Notes: generated by a model not told the origin, from the sequence alone. 64,000 bases of DNA from Rhodocyclales bacterium (GCA_016235165.1 JACRLX010000046.1:124001-188000), one strand, 5' to 3'; counted from the first letter of the stretch, positions 19,095 through 29,531 are shown. A program made the numbers and translations.

Positions 19095-20240
19095 TCAGCC
19101 CTTCTTCGCCGGTGCCTTCCTGGCCGCGAAGAAGTGGTTATAGGCCATCTTGTAATCGACGCTGGTGTCGTTCTGCCAGCGGCAGGAACGCTGGGCAAAA
19201 CTGCGCATCGAGTCGAGCACCTTCTTGAACGAGGGATTCTCGGCGCTCTTGGCGGCGATGATCTTGTCCCAGGAAGCCAGTTGGGCGCGCAGGATCGGAT
19301 CGGGCGTCTTCCAGAACTTGATGCCCTGCTTCTCCTGCATTTCGATGTAGTCCTTCGAGTAACGGTCGATCGCCTTCCAGCTCATGTCAGCCGAGGCGGC
19401 CTGTACGGCGTAGTCGATGATGGACTTCATGTCGGCCGGCAGCGCGTCATAGCGCTTCTTGTTAAACAGGATCTCGAACTGCTCCGAGCACTGGTGGAAG
19501 CTTTGCAGCATGCAGTGCTTGGTCACGTCGGGGAAGCCGAGCAGGCGGTCGGACGAGGCGTTGTTGAACTCGGCAGCGTCGATCAGGCCGCGATCCAGGG
19601 CGGGAACGATCTCGCCGCCGGGCAGCGGATTCACCGCCAGGCCCATGTCCTTGTACATGTCGACGGCAAGGCCGACGGTACGGAACTTCATGCCCTTGAC
19701 ATCAGCCACCTTGGTGATCGGCTTTTTGAACCAGCCGAAGGGCTGGGTCGGCATCGGGCCGTAGAGGAAGGACTGCACGTCGAGGTTGAGGCCCTTGTAG
19801 ATCTCGGCCAGCAACTCCCTGCCGCCACCGTAGTTGTGCCAGGCCAACAGCATGTTCGGGTCCATGCCGAAGGCCGGGCCGGAGCCCCACAGCGCCACGG
19901 CCGAATTCTTGCCATACCAGTAGGCGACCACGCCGTGGCCGCCGTCCAGGGTGCCCTTGGACACGGCGTCGAGCAGTTCGAAGGCCTTGACCACGGCGCC
20001 GGCCGGCAGCACTTCGATCTTGAGGCGGCCGCCCGACATGTCGTTCACCTTCTTGGCGAAGTCGAGCGCGTATTCGTGAAAGATGTCCTTGGCCGGCCAG
20101 GTCGATTGCCAGCGCATGCTGATCGGCGACTGCGCCACCGAGATCATCGGGAAGCCGGCGGCGACGGCACCGGCGGTACCGGTAGCGGCGGCGGCAAGGA
20201 ACTTGCGGCGGGAAGGCTGCGTCTGTTTGGTGTCGGTCAT
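19095..20240 (-). CDS. dctP: TRAP transporter substrate-binding protein
   Basis: 381 residues. The N-terminus has a Tat signal (SRRKFLAAAATGTAG) and the mature part is the DctP fold of the TakP/FcbT1 type, whose known members bind 2-oxo or hydroxy acids, usually with a metal. Typical segments are MRWQSTWPAKD, GMKFRTVGLAVDMYKDMG and AAEFNNASSDR. The start at 20240 follows a GGAGGAGAT site; longer upstream frames are not needed. It heads the leftward operon, and a GntR regulator diverges from it with an operator-like palindrome in between. Confidence 0.93.
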   Translation of the reverse strand: MTDTKQTQPSRRKFLAAAATGTAGAVAAGFPMISVAQSPISMRWQSTWPAKDIFHEYALDFAKKVNDMSGGRLKIEVLPAGAVVKAFELLDAVSKGTLDGGHGVVAYWYGKNSAVALWGSGPAFGMDPNMLLAWHNYGGGRELLAEIYKGLNLDVQSFLYGPMPTQPFGWFKKPITKVADVKGMKFRTVGLAVDMYKDMGLAVNPLPGGEIVPALDRGLIDAAEFNNASSDRLLGFPDVTKHCMLQSFHQCSEQFEILFNKKRYDALPADMKSIIDYAVQAASADMSWKAIDRYSKDYIEMQEKQGIKFWKTPDPILRAQLASWDKIIAAKSAENPSFKKVLDSMRSFAQRSCRWQNDTSVDYKMAYNHFFAARKAPAKKG

Positions 20241-20362
20241 GGTATCTCCTCCAGTAGTTATGGGTTTGTCCGCCGCCGGGTTCTGGCTTCCGTGCGGCTG
20301 GCTGTCCTGGTGTCCGTCCAGGGGCACCGATATTGACCCGGCCACTTTACCAGAATCGGAAT

Positions 20363-20373
20363 TTGTCTGACAA
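20363..20373. promoter_or_regulatory. GntR/FadR-type operator
   Basis: TTGTC-T-GACAA is a perfect palindrome that fits the FadR-subfamily operator pattern TNGTNNNACNA. A further GACAA half-site follows at 20377-20381. It lies 24 bp before the gntR start and 122 bp before dctP, so one bound regulator could control both directions. Confidence 0.7.
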
Positions 20374-20397
20374 TAAGACAACACGATCCCGCCCGCC

Positions 20398-21198
20398 ATG
20401 CCCGCCACCACCCCAAGTCCTGCCGAAGCCAGTGGAGAATTGAGCCGGATCGCCCGACCGCTGCGGCTTTCCGAGGAGGTCTCCGGCGACTTGCAGCGCC
20501 GCATTGCACGTGGCGACCTGCGTCCCGGCAACCGGCTGCCGACCGAGAAAGCGCTCGGCGAAGCCTTCGGCGTCAGCCGCGCCGTGGTGCGCGAAGCCAT
20601 TGCCCGGCTCAAGGCCGACGGCCTGATCGAAACCCGCCAGGGCTCGGGCGCCTTCGTCGTCGAAACCCCAAAGGCGATCAATCTCCGCTTCTGGAAAGGC
20701 GCCGGACCGGAACTCACTGAACTGCGCGACATCTTCGAGCTGCGCGTGATGGTCGAAAGTGCAGTCGCCGCGCTCGCCGCGCGGCGCCGCAAGGCCGCCG
20801 ACCTCAAGGCCATGGCCGCGCACCTCGACGCCATGGACGAAGCAATCCAGACCGGGAGCGACGGCGCCGAAGCCGACGACAACTTCCATATCGCCATGGC
20901 GCGCGCGACGCGCAACGCCTACATCGGGCGCCTGGTCGAGTTCCTCGGCCGCCACTTCTCGGATTCGCGCAAACTGGCCTGGCACGGCACGCGCCGCCAG
21001 TTGGCGCATCCCGAGGAAGCGCAACGCGAGCATCGCGCCCTGTTCGACGCGATCGCCAAGGCCGACCCCGAGGCGGCGCGGCACTGCGCACAGGAGCACC
21101 TGCGCGGCACCGCCGGCCGGCTCGGCATCAAGCTGGCGCTCGACCTCGATCGCGCCCCGGCTGCGTCACCCGGGCCGCGCCGTTCGCGCAAGGGTTAA
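20398..21198 (+). CDS. GntR-family (FadR/FCD subfamily) transcription regulator
   Basis: 266 residues. The N-terminal winged helix shows LPTEKALGEAFGVSRAVVREAIARL and GLIETRQGSGAFV, the standard GntR signature. The C-terminal FCD domain (about 95-240) has a DDNFHIAMARAT metal-site Asp/His pattern and a late EHRALFDAI. Such regulators usually sense small organic acids. Its position opposite dctP, with an operator palindrome in the shared region, indicates local control of the TRAP operon and probably of itself. Confidence 0.92.
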   Translation: MPATTPSPAEASGELSRIARPLRLSEEVSGDLQRRIARGDLRPGNRLPTEKALGEAFGVSRAVVREAIARLKADGLIETRQGSGAFVVETPKAINLRFWKGAGPELTELRDIFELRVMVESAVAALAARRRKAADLKAMAAHLDAMDEAIQTGSDGAEADDNFHIAMARATRNAYIGRLVEFLGRHFSDSRKLAWHGTRRQLAHPEEAQREHRALFDAIAKADPEAARHCAQEHLRGTAGRLGIKLALDLDRAPAASPGPRRSRKG

Positions 21199-21231
21199 AC
21201 TCCGACCCCCGACACCTACCCGGTCGCCACC

Positions 21232-21945
21232 ATGCTGGACATCTCCACCGCAGCCTTCTGGATCGCCGTTGCCCAGATCATCCTGATCGACATCCTGCTC
21301 GGCGGTGACAATGCCGTAGTCATCGCCCTGGCCTGTCGCAAGCTGCCGGACGAGCAGCGCAACAAGGGCATCTTCTGGGGCGTGGTGGGCGCCATCGGCC
21401 TGCGCATCGTGCTGATCTTCTTCGCCCTGCAACTGCTGGCGATCCCCTGGCTCAAGGTGGTCGGCGCCCTGCTGCTGTTCTGGATCGGCGTCAAGCTGCT
21501 GCTGCCCGAGGACGAGGGCCATGGCAACGTCGAGGCCTCGACCTCGCTGGCCGGGGCGATCAAGACCATCATCGTCGCCGACGCGGTGATGAGCCTGGAC
21601 AACGTGATCGCCGTCGCCGGCGCTGCCAACGGCAGCATGCTGCTGGTGGTGTTCGGCATCCTGGTCTCGATCCCGATCGTGGTCTGGGGCAGCCAGCTGG
21701 TATTGAAGCTGATGGACCGCTACCCCATCGTCATCACCGCCGGCGGCGCCCTGCTGGGCTGGATCGGCGGTGGCATGATCGTTACCGACCCGGCGTTACC
21801 CAAGGAATTGCTGGCTGGCATTCCCTATGCCAAGACCATCGCCGCCGTGCTTGGTGCCATCCTCGTGGTGGCCATCGGCAAGTGGCTCGCCGCGCGCGCC
21901 ACGCCGCCGGCCGCCGTCGAAATCACGGATTCATCGAAAGGCTGA
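21232..21945 (+). CDS. TerC/YjbE-family membrane protein
   Basis: The 237-residue protein has about seven transmembrane helices with the two TerC signatures, LLGGDNAVVIALA and VMSLDNVIAVAGAANG, whose Asp residues bind metal in the pore. Proteins of this size belong to the YjbE-like branch, several of which export manganese. It is followed after 2 bp by a UspA gene, so the two are probably cotranscribed. Confidence 0.88.
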   Translation: MLDISTAAFWIAVAQIILIDILLGGDNAVVIALACRKLPDEQRNKGIFWGVVGAIGLRIVLIFFALQLLAIPWLKVVGALLLFWIGVKLLLPEDEGHGNVEASTSLAGAIKTIIVADAVMSLDNVIAVAGAANGSMLLVVFGILVSIPIVVWGSQLVLKLMDRYPIVITAGGALLGWIGGGMIVTDPALPKELLAGIPYAKTIAAVLGAILVVAIGKWLAARATPPAAVEITDSSKG

Positions 21946-21947
21946 AC

Positions 21948-22376
21948 ATGACCCAAAAATGGCTGCTGCCGATCGACGGCTCTGAAAACTCGCTGAATGC
22001 AGCACAATGGGTGGCGACTCATGCCCAGACCCAGCGCGAGTTGCCCGCAATCCACCTGATCAACGTCCAGGCTGTGCTGCCCAGCGACATCGGCCGCTTC
22101 ATCAACGCCGAGACGATCAAGGAATTCCACCTCGAAAACGGCATGCAGGCACTCGCCGCCGCGCGCGACACACTTTCCGCCGCGGGCCTGGCGCCGACGA
22201 TCCACGTCCTGATCGGCGACGCGGCAAGCGCCATCACCGAATTCGCCACCAGCCATGCCTGCGACCAGATCGTGATCGGCACCCGCGGCCACAGCGGCCT
22301 TGCCGGCACCCTGCTCGGCTCGGTCGCGATGAAAGTGGTGCATCACGCCAGGGTCCCGGTGCTGCTGGTGCGCTGA
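21948..22376 (+). CDS. Universal stress protein (UspA family)
   Basis: 142 residues from the ATG at 21948. The fold signatures are WLLPIDGSENSLNAA at the start and IVIGTRGHSGLAGTLLGSVAMKVVHHARVPVLLV at the end, where G-x2-G-x9-G(S/T) binds ATP, so it is an ATP-binding type. It sits directly after the TerC gene. A short dispersed repeat begins 3 bp after its stop. Confidence 0.93.
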   Translation: MTQKWLLPIDGSENSLNAAQWVATHAQTQRELPAIHLINVQAVLPSDIGRFINAETIKEFHLENGMQALAAARDTLSAAGLAPTIHVLIGDAASAITEFATSHACDQIVIGTRGHSGLAGTLLGSVAMKVVHHARVPVLLVR

Positions 22377-22378
22377 AT

Positions 22379-22404
22379 CGCCGTAGCACCAGCGCCGACT
22401 TTCA
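22379..22404 (-). repeat. Short-form (26-bp) dispersed repeat after uspA
   Basis: Read on the minus strand it begins TGAAAGTCGGCGCTGG and ends TACGGCG. It differs at 3 of 26 positions from the copy at 58444-58469 and shares its right half with the tail of the long-form repeat. It lies outside coding sequence. Confidence 0.7.
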
Positions 22405-22500
22405 GTTTTCCTCTGCCGCCGCAGGCGGCCAAGCTTTGTCGCCCCCTTCCCTGGGACGTAGGCGGGGTTTCGTGGAGCACTGCTCCGCGCCGCCGTAGCC

Positions 22501-22522
22501 GGCCGGCTGTGCAAAGCCGGCC
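22501..22522. repeat. Perfect hairpin between uspA and rnpB
   Basis: GGCCGGCT and AGCCGGCC flank a six-base loop. It lies in a 204-bp gene-free stretch (22377-22580) that also holds the short repeat and the rnpB-side hairpin. It may terminate uspA or belong to a repeat family; no U tract follows. Confidence 0.4.
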
Positions 22523-22559
22523 GTGGGGCGGGGTTGGGGGGAAGGCTCATCAGATCCCC

Positions 22560-22580
22560 ACCAATCGCTCCGCGATTGGT
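22560..22580 (-). terminator. Hairpin at the 3' end of rnpB
   Basis: Arms ACCAATCGC and GCGATTGGT with a GGA loop begin immediately after the P1 stem of RNase P RNA on the minus strand. No T run follows, so it may be a weak terminator or a processing barrier. Confidence 0.55.
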
Positions 22581-22954
22581 GGGAAGTCCGCCGATAAGCC
22601 GGGTTCTGTCGTGGGCAACCATTCCTCTGGGACCATTGTTGCCAATGGCCTCTAGCAGCCTACCCGGGAGCGACGCGGGCCGCGCCCATGCTCCCCTATT
22701 TGGCCTTGCTCCGGATGGGGTTTGCCGTGCCGTCCGTGTTGCCACGTCCGCGGTGAGCTCTTACCTCGCCATTTCACCCTTGCCGGTCCTTGCGGACTTA
22801 GGCGGTATCTTTCTGTTGCACTTTCCGTCGCCTTCATCGTCCGACTGGCGTCTTTCGACTTATAGCGCCCGGCCGTTAGCCGGCATCCTGCCCTGTGGAG
22901 CCCGGACTTTCCTCCCATCGCTTGCGCGATCAGCGGTTGCCTGGCGAACTTCCC
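22581..22954 (-). ncRNA. rnpB: RNase P RNA, bacterial type A
   Basis: This catalytic RNA matures tRNA 5' ends. On the minus strand the conserved core reads GAGGAAAGTCCGGGCTCC near the 5' end, then AAGGGTGAAA, GGTAAGAGC, CGGAGCAAGGCCAAATAGGG and finally ACGACAGAACCCGGCTTATC. The ends are set by a 12-bp P1 helix between GGGAAGTTCGCC (5') and GGCGGACTTCCC (3'), giving about 374 nt. The last 25 nt of the DUF3025 gene overlap its 5' end. Confidence 0.96.
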
Positions 22955-23730
22955 GCGCGCATTCTACGCGGCGGGCGGAACTGCCGCGTATCTTCGTAGT
23001 AGGCGGGATCCTCATTGTCCGGCGTGGCGCCGGGAATGCCGAGCAGCGGCAGGGGTTGCCAGTCGCGCGGCGCGAAATCCCTCTCCCCGAGTTGCGCCGC
23101 AAGGCGCGCATCGAGTTCCGCCATCGCGGGCTCGGCCGACAGCTTCAGCCACGCGACATCGACCTCGATGAACAAGGCCTTGCCGCACAGGCCGACAAAG
23201 GGCGCGCCGAGGGCATCGTGGCTGGCGTGACCGAAGACGACAAAACGCGTCGTGCGCAGCAGTTCCGCACGCCGCTCGACGAAAACTTCGCGCCAGCGGT
23301 GGTCACACAGCCCCTGCCACAGCTCGGGCGCCGTGCCGGCGACGATGACGCCGCATTCGTCGAACTGAGTCAGCGCGTCGCGCAAGGGGCCGCGCGCTTC
23401 ATTTCCCGCGATACGCGCCGCCCGCAGCGCCTGGTGATGACGCCGGTTCATCGCCGCCTTGCTGCGAGGGAAGGCCAGCCAGATCAGCGCGTTGAAAAGG
23501 TCGTGGCGGTTGTCGGCACGGGTCGCGACCTCGCCGCAGCGGTACGCGCGCTCTTCATAGCCCTCGCCATCATCGGGTGGCACGACGAAGCGGAGCCGTG
23601 CGCCACCACCGGTCAGAATGCCGCGCGCGGCGGCGACGTTATTCAGTACATCGAGATCGGGAACGCCTTCCTGCAGCCAGGGCGCGAGGAAGGCCGACAG
23701 CGGATGCACTGTCAGAGAGTCGGCGCTCAC
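22930..23730 (-). CDS. DUF3025-family protein
   Basis: About 266 residues from the GTG at 23730. The family pattern is visible in the central DLFNALIWLAFPRSKAAMN and in LTQFDECGVIV and FGHA. Its function is unknown. It starts 10 bp after the pyrC stop, so it is probably cotranscribed with pyrC. The stop lies inside the 5' end of rnpB. DNA around its start resembles the short dispersed repeat (23714-23739), which could explain the poorly defined N-terminus. Confidence 0.8.
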   Translation of the reverse strand: MSADSLTVHPLSAFLAPWLQEGVPDLDVLNNVAAARGILTGGGARLRFVVPPDDGEGYEERAYRCGEVATRADNRHDLFNALIWLAFPRSKAAMNRRHHQALRAARIAGNEARGPLRDALTQFDECGVIVAGTAPELWQGLCDHRWREVFVERRAELLRTTRFVVFGHASHDALGAPFVGLCGKALFIEVDVAWLKLSAEPAMAELDARLAAQLGERDFAPRDWQPLPLLGIPGATPDNEDPAYYEDTRQFRPPRRMRAGSSPGNR

Positions 23731-23740
23731 GCCACGGCGA

Positions 23741-24775
23741 TCAGGCCAGCCGCCAGGCGACGCTCTCCCCGGCACGCAGCGGCACCAGCCGGTCGCCCGG
23801 CAGGTAGTCGAGGCTGGCGGGCACGGCCTGTGCCTCGCGCTTCAGCGTGATCGTTCCGGCATTGCGCGGCAGGCCGTAGAAATCCGGGCCATGAAAGCTG
23901 GCAAAGCCTTCCAGCTTGTCGAGCGCGCCCTCCGCATCGAAGACCTCGGCATACAGCTCGATGCCGGCATTCGCCGTGTAGCAGCCGGCACAACCGCAGG
24001 CGGCTTCCTTGGTGCTTTGCGCGTGCGGCGCGGAATCCGTGCCGAGGAAGAACTTCGGGCTGCCCGAGATCGCCGCCGCGACCAGTGCCCGGCGATGGGT
24101 TTCGCGCTTCAGCACCGGCAGGCAGTAGTGGTGCGGCCGGATGCCGCCGGCGAAGATCGCATTGCGGTTGAGCAAGAGGTGATGCGCGGTCAGCGTGCCG
24201 GCGACATTGGCGCCGCCGGCATTGACGAAGTCGATGCCGTTCCTGGAAGTGATGTGCTCCAGCACCAGTTTCAAGCCGGGGAAGTCGCGCAGCAGCGGCA
24301 CCAGCACGGTATCGATGAACACCGCCTCGCGGTCGAAGACATCGACCGCCGGATCGGTGACCTCGCCATGCACCAGCAATGGCAGGCCGAGCTTTTCCAT
24401 GCGCGTCAGCGTGGCGGCACAGCGCTTGAGCTCGCTGACGCCGGCGTCGGAATTGGTGGTGGCGCCGGCCGGATAAAGCTTCACCGCATGGACGAAGCCG
24501 CTCGCCCGGGCGGCGTCGATCTCCGCAGGGGCCATGTTGTCGGTGAGATACAGCGTCATCAGCGGCTGGAAGTCCATGCCCGCCGGCAATGCAGCGAGGA
24601 TGCGCTCGCGGTAGGCGGCGGCCAGCGCCACCGTGGTCACCGGCGGCTTCAGGTTGGGCATGACGATGGCACGGGCGAAGCGGCGCGCGGTGTCGGGCAA
24701 AACGGCGGCCATGGCCGCACCGTCGCGCAGGTGCAGGTGCCAGTCGTCGGGACGGGTGAGGGTGATCGAGTTCAT
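23741..24775 (-). CDS. pyrC: Dihydroorotase
   Basis: 344 residues, the class II (E. coli PyrC) length. The metal site [10 protein letters not shown] is near the N-terminus, with further zinc ligands in LLVHGEV and LEHITSRNG, and the late [11 protein letters not shown] supplies the catalytic Asp. It cyclises carbamoyl-aspartate in pyrimidine synthesis. The start at 24775 gives the normal [14 protein letters not shown]-terminus. Confidence 0.96.
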   Translation of the reverse strand: MNSITLTRPDDWHLHLRDGAAMAAVLPDTARRFARAIVMPNLKPPVTTVALAAAYRERILAALPAGMDFQPLMTLYLTDNMAPAEIDAARASGFVHAVKLYPAGATTNSDAGVSELKRCAATLTRMEKLGLPLLVHGEVTDPAVDVFDREAVFIDTVLVPLLRDFPGLKLVLEHITSRNGIDFVNAGGANVAGTLTAHHLLLNRNAIFAGGIRPHHYCLPVLKRETHRRALVAAAISGSPKFFLGTDSAPHAQSTKEAACGCAGCYTANAGIELYAEVFDAEGALDKLEGFASFHGPDFYGLPRNAGTITLKREAQAVPASLDYLPGDRLVPLRAGESVAWRLA

Positions 24776-24808
24776 CGCCGGATTATACGAGCCGGCCTGC
24801 TTCAACCT

Positions 24809-25642
24809 TCAGTCGCCCTTCATCTCCAGGGCTCTCGCATACAGGGCATTCTTAGGCTGGCCGGTGATCTCGGCGGCGAGCTTCGCCGCCTGCTTCACCG
24901 GCAGCTCGGCCAGCAGGGCCGCCAGCACGCGCTCGGCCTCGGCGTTCATGCCCTCACGCGGCGGTGGCGCCGATACCAGCAGCACGAATTCGCCGCGCTC
25001 GCGGTTGGCATCGGCCGCCAGCCACGCAGGTGCCTCGGCCAGCGGCATGGCTGCGATCTGCTCGAAAAGTTTGGTCAGCTCGCGGGCAAAGACGATGCGG
25101 CGCGCACCGTCGAGCAAGTCGACGAGGTCGGCGACGGTCTCGCGCACGCGGTGCGGCGCTTCGTAGAACACCAGCGTGGCCTCGACCGCCGCCAGCGCCG
25201 AAATCGCCGTCCTGCGGGCGCCGACTTTTGCCGGCAGGAAGCCGACGAAGAGGAAGCGCGGATCGGTCAGTCCCGCGGCCGACAGGGCCGTGATCGCGGC
25301 ATTCGGCCCGGGGATGGGGATCACCTTGAAGCCGGCGCCACGCACGGCGGCCACGGCACGCGCGCCGGGATCGGAAACGCCTGGCGTGCCCGCATCGGTG
25401 ATCAGGGCAACGCGCCTGCCGGCAGCCAGTTGGGCGAGCAGCTTTGCGGCGGCCTCGTTCTCGTTGTGCTGGTGCAGCGCAAGGGTCTGCACCTTGATGC
25501 CGTGATGGTCGAGCAACTGGCGTGCATGGCGCGTGTCCTCGCAGGCCACCAGGTCGACGCCGCGCAGGGTTTCCAGGGCGCGCAGCGTGATGTCGCCGAG
25601 GTTTCCGATCGGTGTGCCGACGACATACAATGCGCTTTCCAT
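24809..25642 (-). CDS. rsmI: 16S rRNA (cytidine1402-2'-O)-methyltransferase
   Basis: 277 residues from the ATG at 25642. The tetrapyrrole-methylase fold is shown by LYVVGTPIGNLGDIT, VACEDTRHA, LITDAGTPGVSDPG, IPGPNA and FVGFLPAK, all diagnostic for RsmI. It methylates C1402 in the ribosomal decoding centre. The start codon overlaps the divergent yraN start codon (CATG). Another in-frame ATG at 25651 would lengthen it slightly. Confidence 0.96.
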   Translation of the reverse strand: MESALYVVGTPIGNLGDITLRALETLRGVDLVACEDTRHARQLLDHHGIKVQTLALHQHNENEAAAKLLAQLAAGRRVALITDAGTPGVSDPGARAVAAVRGAGFKVIPIPGPNAAITALSAAGLTDPRFLFVGFLPAKVGARRTAISALAAVEATLVFYEAPHRVRETVADLVDLLDGARRIVFARELTKLFEQIAAMPLAEAPAWLAADANRERGEFVLLVSAPPPREGMNAEAERVLAALLAELPVKQAAKLAAEITGQPKNALYARALEMKGD

Positions 25643-25980
25643 GTCCGGCATTCTTGCACAGTCCAAAGGCGCCGCCGGCGAGCAGCTCGCCGCCGATTAC
25701 CTGCAGCGCCAGGGCCTGAAACTGATCGAGCGCAACTTCCGCGTGCGCGGCGGCGAGATCGACCTGATCTGCCAGGACGGTACGACGACGGTGTTCGTCG
25801 AAGTCCGGAGCCGCGCCGGTGCCGACTACGGCGGCGCCGGCGCCAGCATCACCGCCGCCAAGCGCGCCCGGCTGGTCCTGGCGGCCCGCCACTGGCTGGT
25901 CCGTCACGGCGAGCGCCCCTGCCGCTTCGACTGCGTGCTGATCGACGGCCCGCAGGGTGAAAAACTCGAGTGGCTGCGCG

Positions 25981-26000
<20 letters not shown>
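25641..26000 (+). CDS. yraN: UPF0102 (YraN) endonuclease-like protein
   Basis: 119 residues with the complete UPF0102 signature: GAAGEQLAADYLQRQGLKLIERN, then RVRGGEIDLICQDG and VFVEVRSRA, a restriction-endonuclease-like E/D-x-E-V-x core. The biochemical role is unsettled. It is next to rsmI as in many proteobacteria, but here the two are divergent and their ATG codons share two bases. Its end overlaps the HIRAN gene by 20 bp. Confidence 0.93.
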
Positions 26001-27682
<1,682 letters not shown>

Positions 27683-27694
27683 GGACAGGTCTCC

Positions 27695-28183
27695 TTGTCC
27701 TACGCGCCACCGGCCTTCGAGGCCAAGATCGCCGACCCGGTCGGACTCGCCGCACGCATCGCCGTGCTGCCGCGCCCGCTGGTGTTCACCAACGGTTGTT
27801 TCGACATCCTGCACCGCGGCCACGCCACCTACCTCGCGCAGGCCAGGTCGCTTGGCGCGTCGCTGGTGGTCGCCGCCAATTCCGACGCCTCGGTGCGCCG
27901 CCTGGGCAAGGGCGGGGACAGGCCGGTGAATGCCCTGGCCGATCGCATGGCGCTGCTGGCGGCGCTGGAATGCGTTTCCCTGGTGACCTGGTTCGACGAG
28001 GACACGCCGCTGGCCCGCATCCACGATTGCCGGCCCGATGTGCTGGTCAAGGGCGGCGACTGGCCGGTGGAAAGGATCGTCGGCTACCGTGAAGTCACGG
28101 ACTGGGGCGGCAGCGTGCATTCCATCCCCTTCATCCACCAGCGCTCGACCACGGCCCTGCTGGAAAAGATCCGCCGGCTCTGA
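27695..28183 (+). CDS. rfaE2: D-glycero-beta-D-manno-heptose 1-phosphate adenylyltransferase
   Basis: The 162-residue nucleotidyltransferase corresponds to the C-terminal half of HldE. It shows VFTNGCFDILHRGHATYL with the H-x-G-H motif, NSDASVRRLGKG and STTALLEKI. It activates heptose phosphate for LPS core synthesis. No ATG precedes the conserved core in frame, so the TTG at 27695, after AGGGACAGG, is the likely start. The stop codon TGA is also the first three bases of a short dispersed repeat. Confidence 0.93.
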   Translation: MSYAPPAFEAKIADPVGLAARIAVLPRPLVFTNGCFDILHRGHATYLAQARSLGASLVVAANSDASVRRLGKGGDRPVNALADRMALLAALECVSLVTWFDEDTPLARIHDCRPDVLVKGGDWPVERIVGYREVTDWGGSVHSIPFIHQRSTTALLEKIRRL

Positions 28184-28206
28184 AAGTCGGCGCCAGCGAC
28201 ACGGCG
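28181..28206 (+). repeat. Short-form dispersed repeat providing a stop codon and hairpin
   Basis: TGAAAGTCGGCGCCAG...ACGGCG differs from the copy inside the histidine kinase gene (32475-32500) at only 2 of 26 positions. It supplies the TGA of rfaE2 and, with the next bases, forms an inverted repeat CGGCGCC / GGCGCCG followed by ATTTTC, so it could terminate rfaE2 before the convergent TAXI gene. Confidence 0.75.
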
Positions 28207-28217
28207 CCGCGATTTTC

Positions 28218-29531
28218 TCAGGCCTGCGTCTTGCGCAGAATAGCCTCGCGCACCAGATCGATGTGCGCGCGCAGCGTGTACAGCATGTCGGAAAAGGTCA
28301 GCGGCGTGCGGATGCGGCTGGCATCGCGCTCGATGACTTCCAGGCGCCCCAGCCACTCGGCGCGGCTGTGCGCCGCCGGATTCTCGCCCACCTGGTTTTC
28401 GAGGAACTTCAGTTCGCCGTAGCGCCGGTAGATGCGCGAACGCACCCGCCAGCCATAGATCATCGGCGCAAACTTGAACAAGGGCACCAGCACCGCCAGC
28501 AGCGGCACGATCATCACCACCATGCGGTCGATCAGGGTCGCCGCCCAGAAGGGCAGGTAGCGTTGCAGGAAGGGCTTGCCGGACTTGTAGTAACGCTCCG
28601 CCTCCCTGGAAAGCGGAAAATCGCTATGCCCCGACCGGGGGAATTCCCGCGGTCGCTGGAAAGCACCCGCCTCGCCGTGCACCTCGGCGGCGGCCTGCAT
28701 CAGCAGGTCGATCAATGCCGGATGGGTTTCTTCGCGCACCAGCAGCGTGGCCATCGGCGAAACCAGGTGTGTGTCCTGGGTCGGGATCTCCTGCGTCAGG
28801 TCGATGGCGCCACGCGGCAACACCAGATGAGCCAGGTATGGCAGTCGTCGCGTATAGGCCTCGGCATGGGCCAGGCTCATCAGGCGGATGCCGGGCGTAT
28901 ACAACAAGGACCAGACCAGCGAGGACTGGGTCGGGCCAACCACGAAAGCGGCGTCGATCTCGCCCTTTTCGAAACGCTCCAGCACGGCCATGCCACCAAT
29001 CTGGACCAGGCGTGCATTTTTGTCATCGATTTCGTTGGCGGCGAGCAAGGCCGTGGCCAGATGGTTGGTGCCGCTGCCGGGACCGCCCACGGCGATGCGC
29101 TTGCCCTTGAGGTCCAGCAGCTTGTCCGCACCACGCAACACGGACTCGCGATAGAAGATCCACAGCGGCTCGTGGTAGATGTCGCCGAGGGTATATAGGC
29201 TGTCGTCGGCCATCGGGCGCGCGGTGCCGCCTTGTATGAAAGCAACATCGATCGCGAAATTCGGATCGCGCAAACGGGCCAGGTTCTCGGTGGAACCGGC
29301 CGATGGCTTTTCCACCAGCTTGATGCCGTAGCGCTCCAACACATCGCGGTAGCGGGCGGCAAAGCTCTGATACGCCCCACCCTCGCCGCCGGTACCTATC
29401 ACCAGGGAATCGGGTGGCGCCGGCTTGACGAACTGCGCGGCCAGCCAGAAGGCGCCGATCAGGAGCAGCAGCGACGGCAGCGCGACGGTGAGGATGTCGC
29501 GCCAGGACAGCAGCTTGAGCTTTTCAGGCAT
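28218..29531 (-). CDS. TAXI-family (NMT1-like) solute-binding protein with membrane tail
   Basis: About 437 residues from the ATG at 29531. A membrane segment near the start (VALPSLLLLIGAFWLAA) is followed by a TAXI binding domain: LVIGTGGEGGAYQSFA, AFIQGGTARPM and GKRIAVGGPGSGTNHLA. After residue 300 a second hydrophobic helix (MVVMIVPLLAVLVPLF) precedes a cytosolic tail with a long helix. The two-helix form with a C-terminal tail differs from free periplasmic TAXI proteins; no TRAP permease is adjacent. Its role could be sensing or envelope scaffolding rather than transport. Confidence 0.8.
   Translation of the reverse strand: MPEKLKLLSWRDILTVALPSLLLLIGAFWLAAQFVKPAPPDSLVIGTGGEGGAYQSFAARYRDVLERYGIKLVEKPSAGSTENLARLRDPNFAIDVAFIQGGTARPMADDSLYTLGDIYHEPLWIFYRESVLRGADKLLDLKGKRIAVGGPGSGTNHLATALLAANEIDDKNARLVQIGGMAVLERFEKGEIDAAFVVGPTQSSLVWSLLYTPGIRLMSLAHAEAYTRRLPYLAHLVLPRGAIDLTQEIPTQDTHLVSPMATLLVREETHPALIDLLMQAAAEVHGEAGAFQRPREFPRSGHSDFPLSREAERYYKSGKPFLQRYLPFWAATLIDRMVVMIVPLLAVLVPLFKFAPMIYGWRVRSRIYRRYGELKFLENQVGENPAAHSRAEWLGRLEVIERDASRIRTPLTFSDMLYTLRAHIDLVREAILRKTQA

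Noticed and set aside
22534-23850. Frame on the plus strand across rnpB and DUF3025
   Set aside because: The region is explained by the RNase P RNA and the DUF3025 gene on the other strand.
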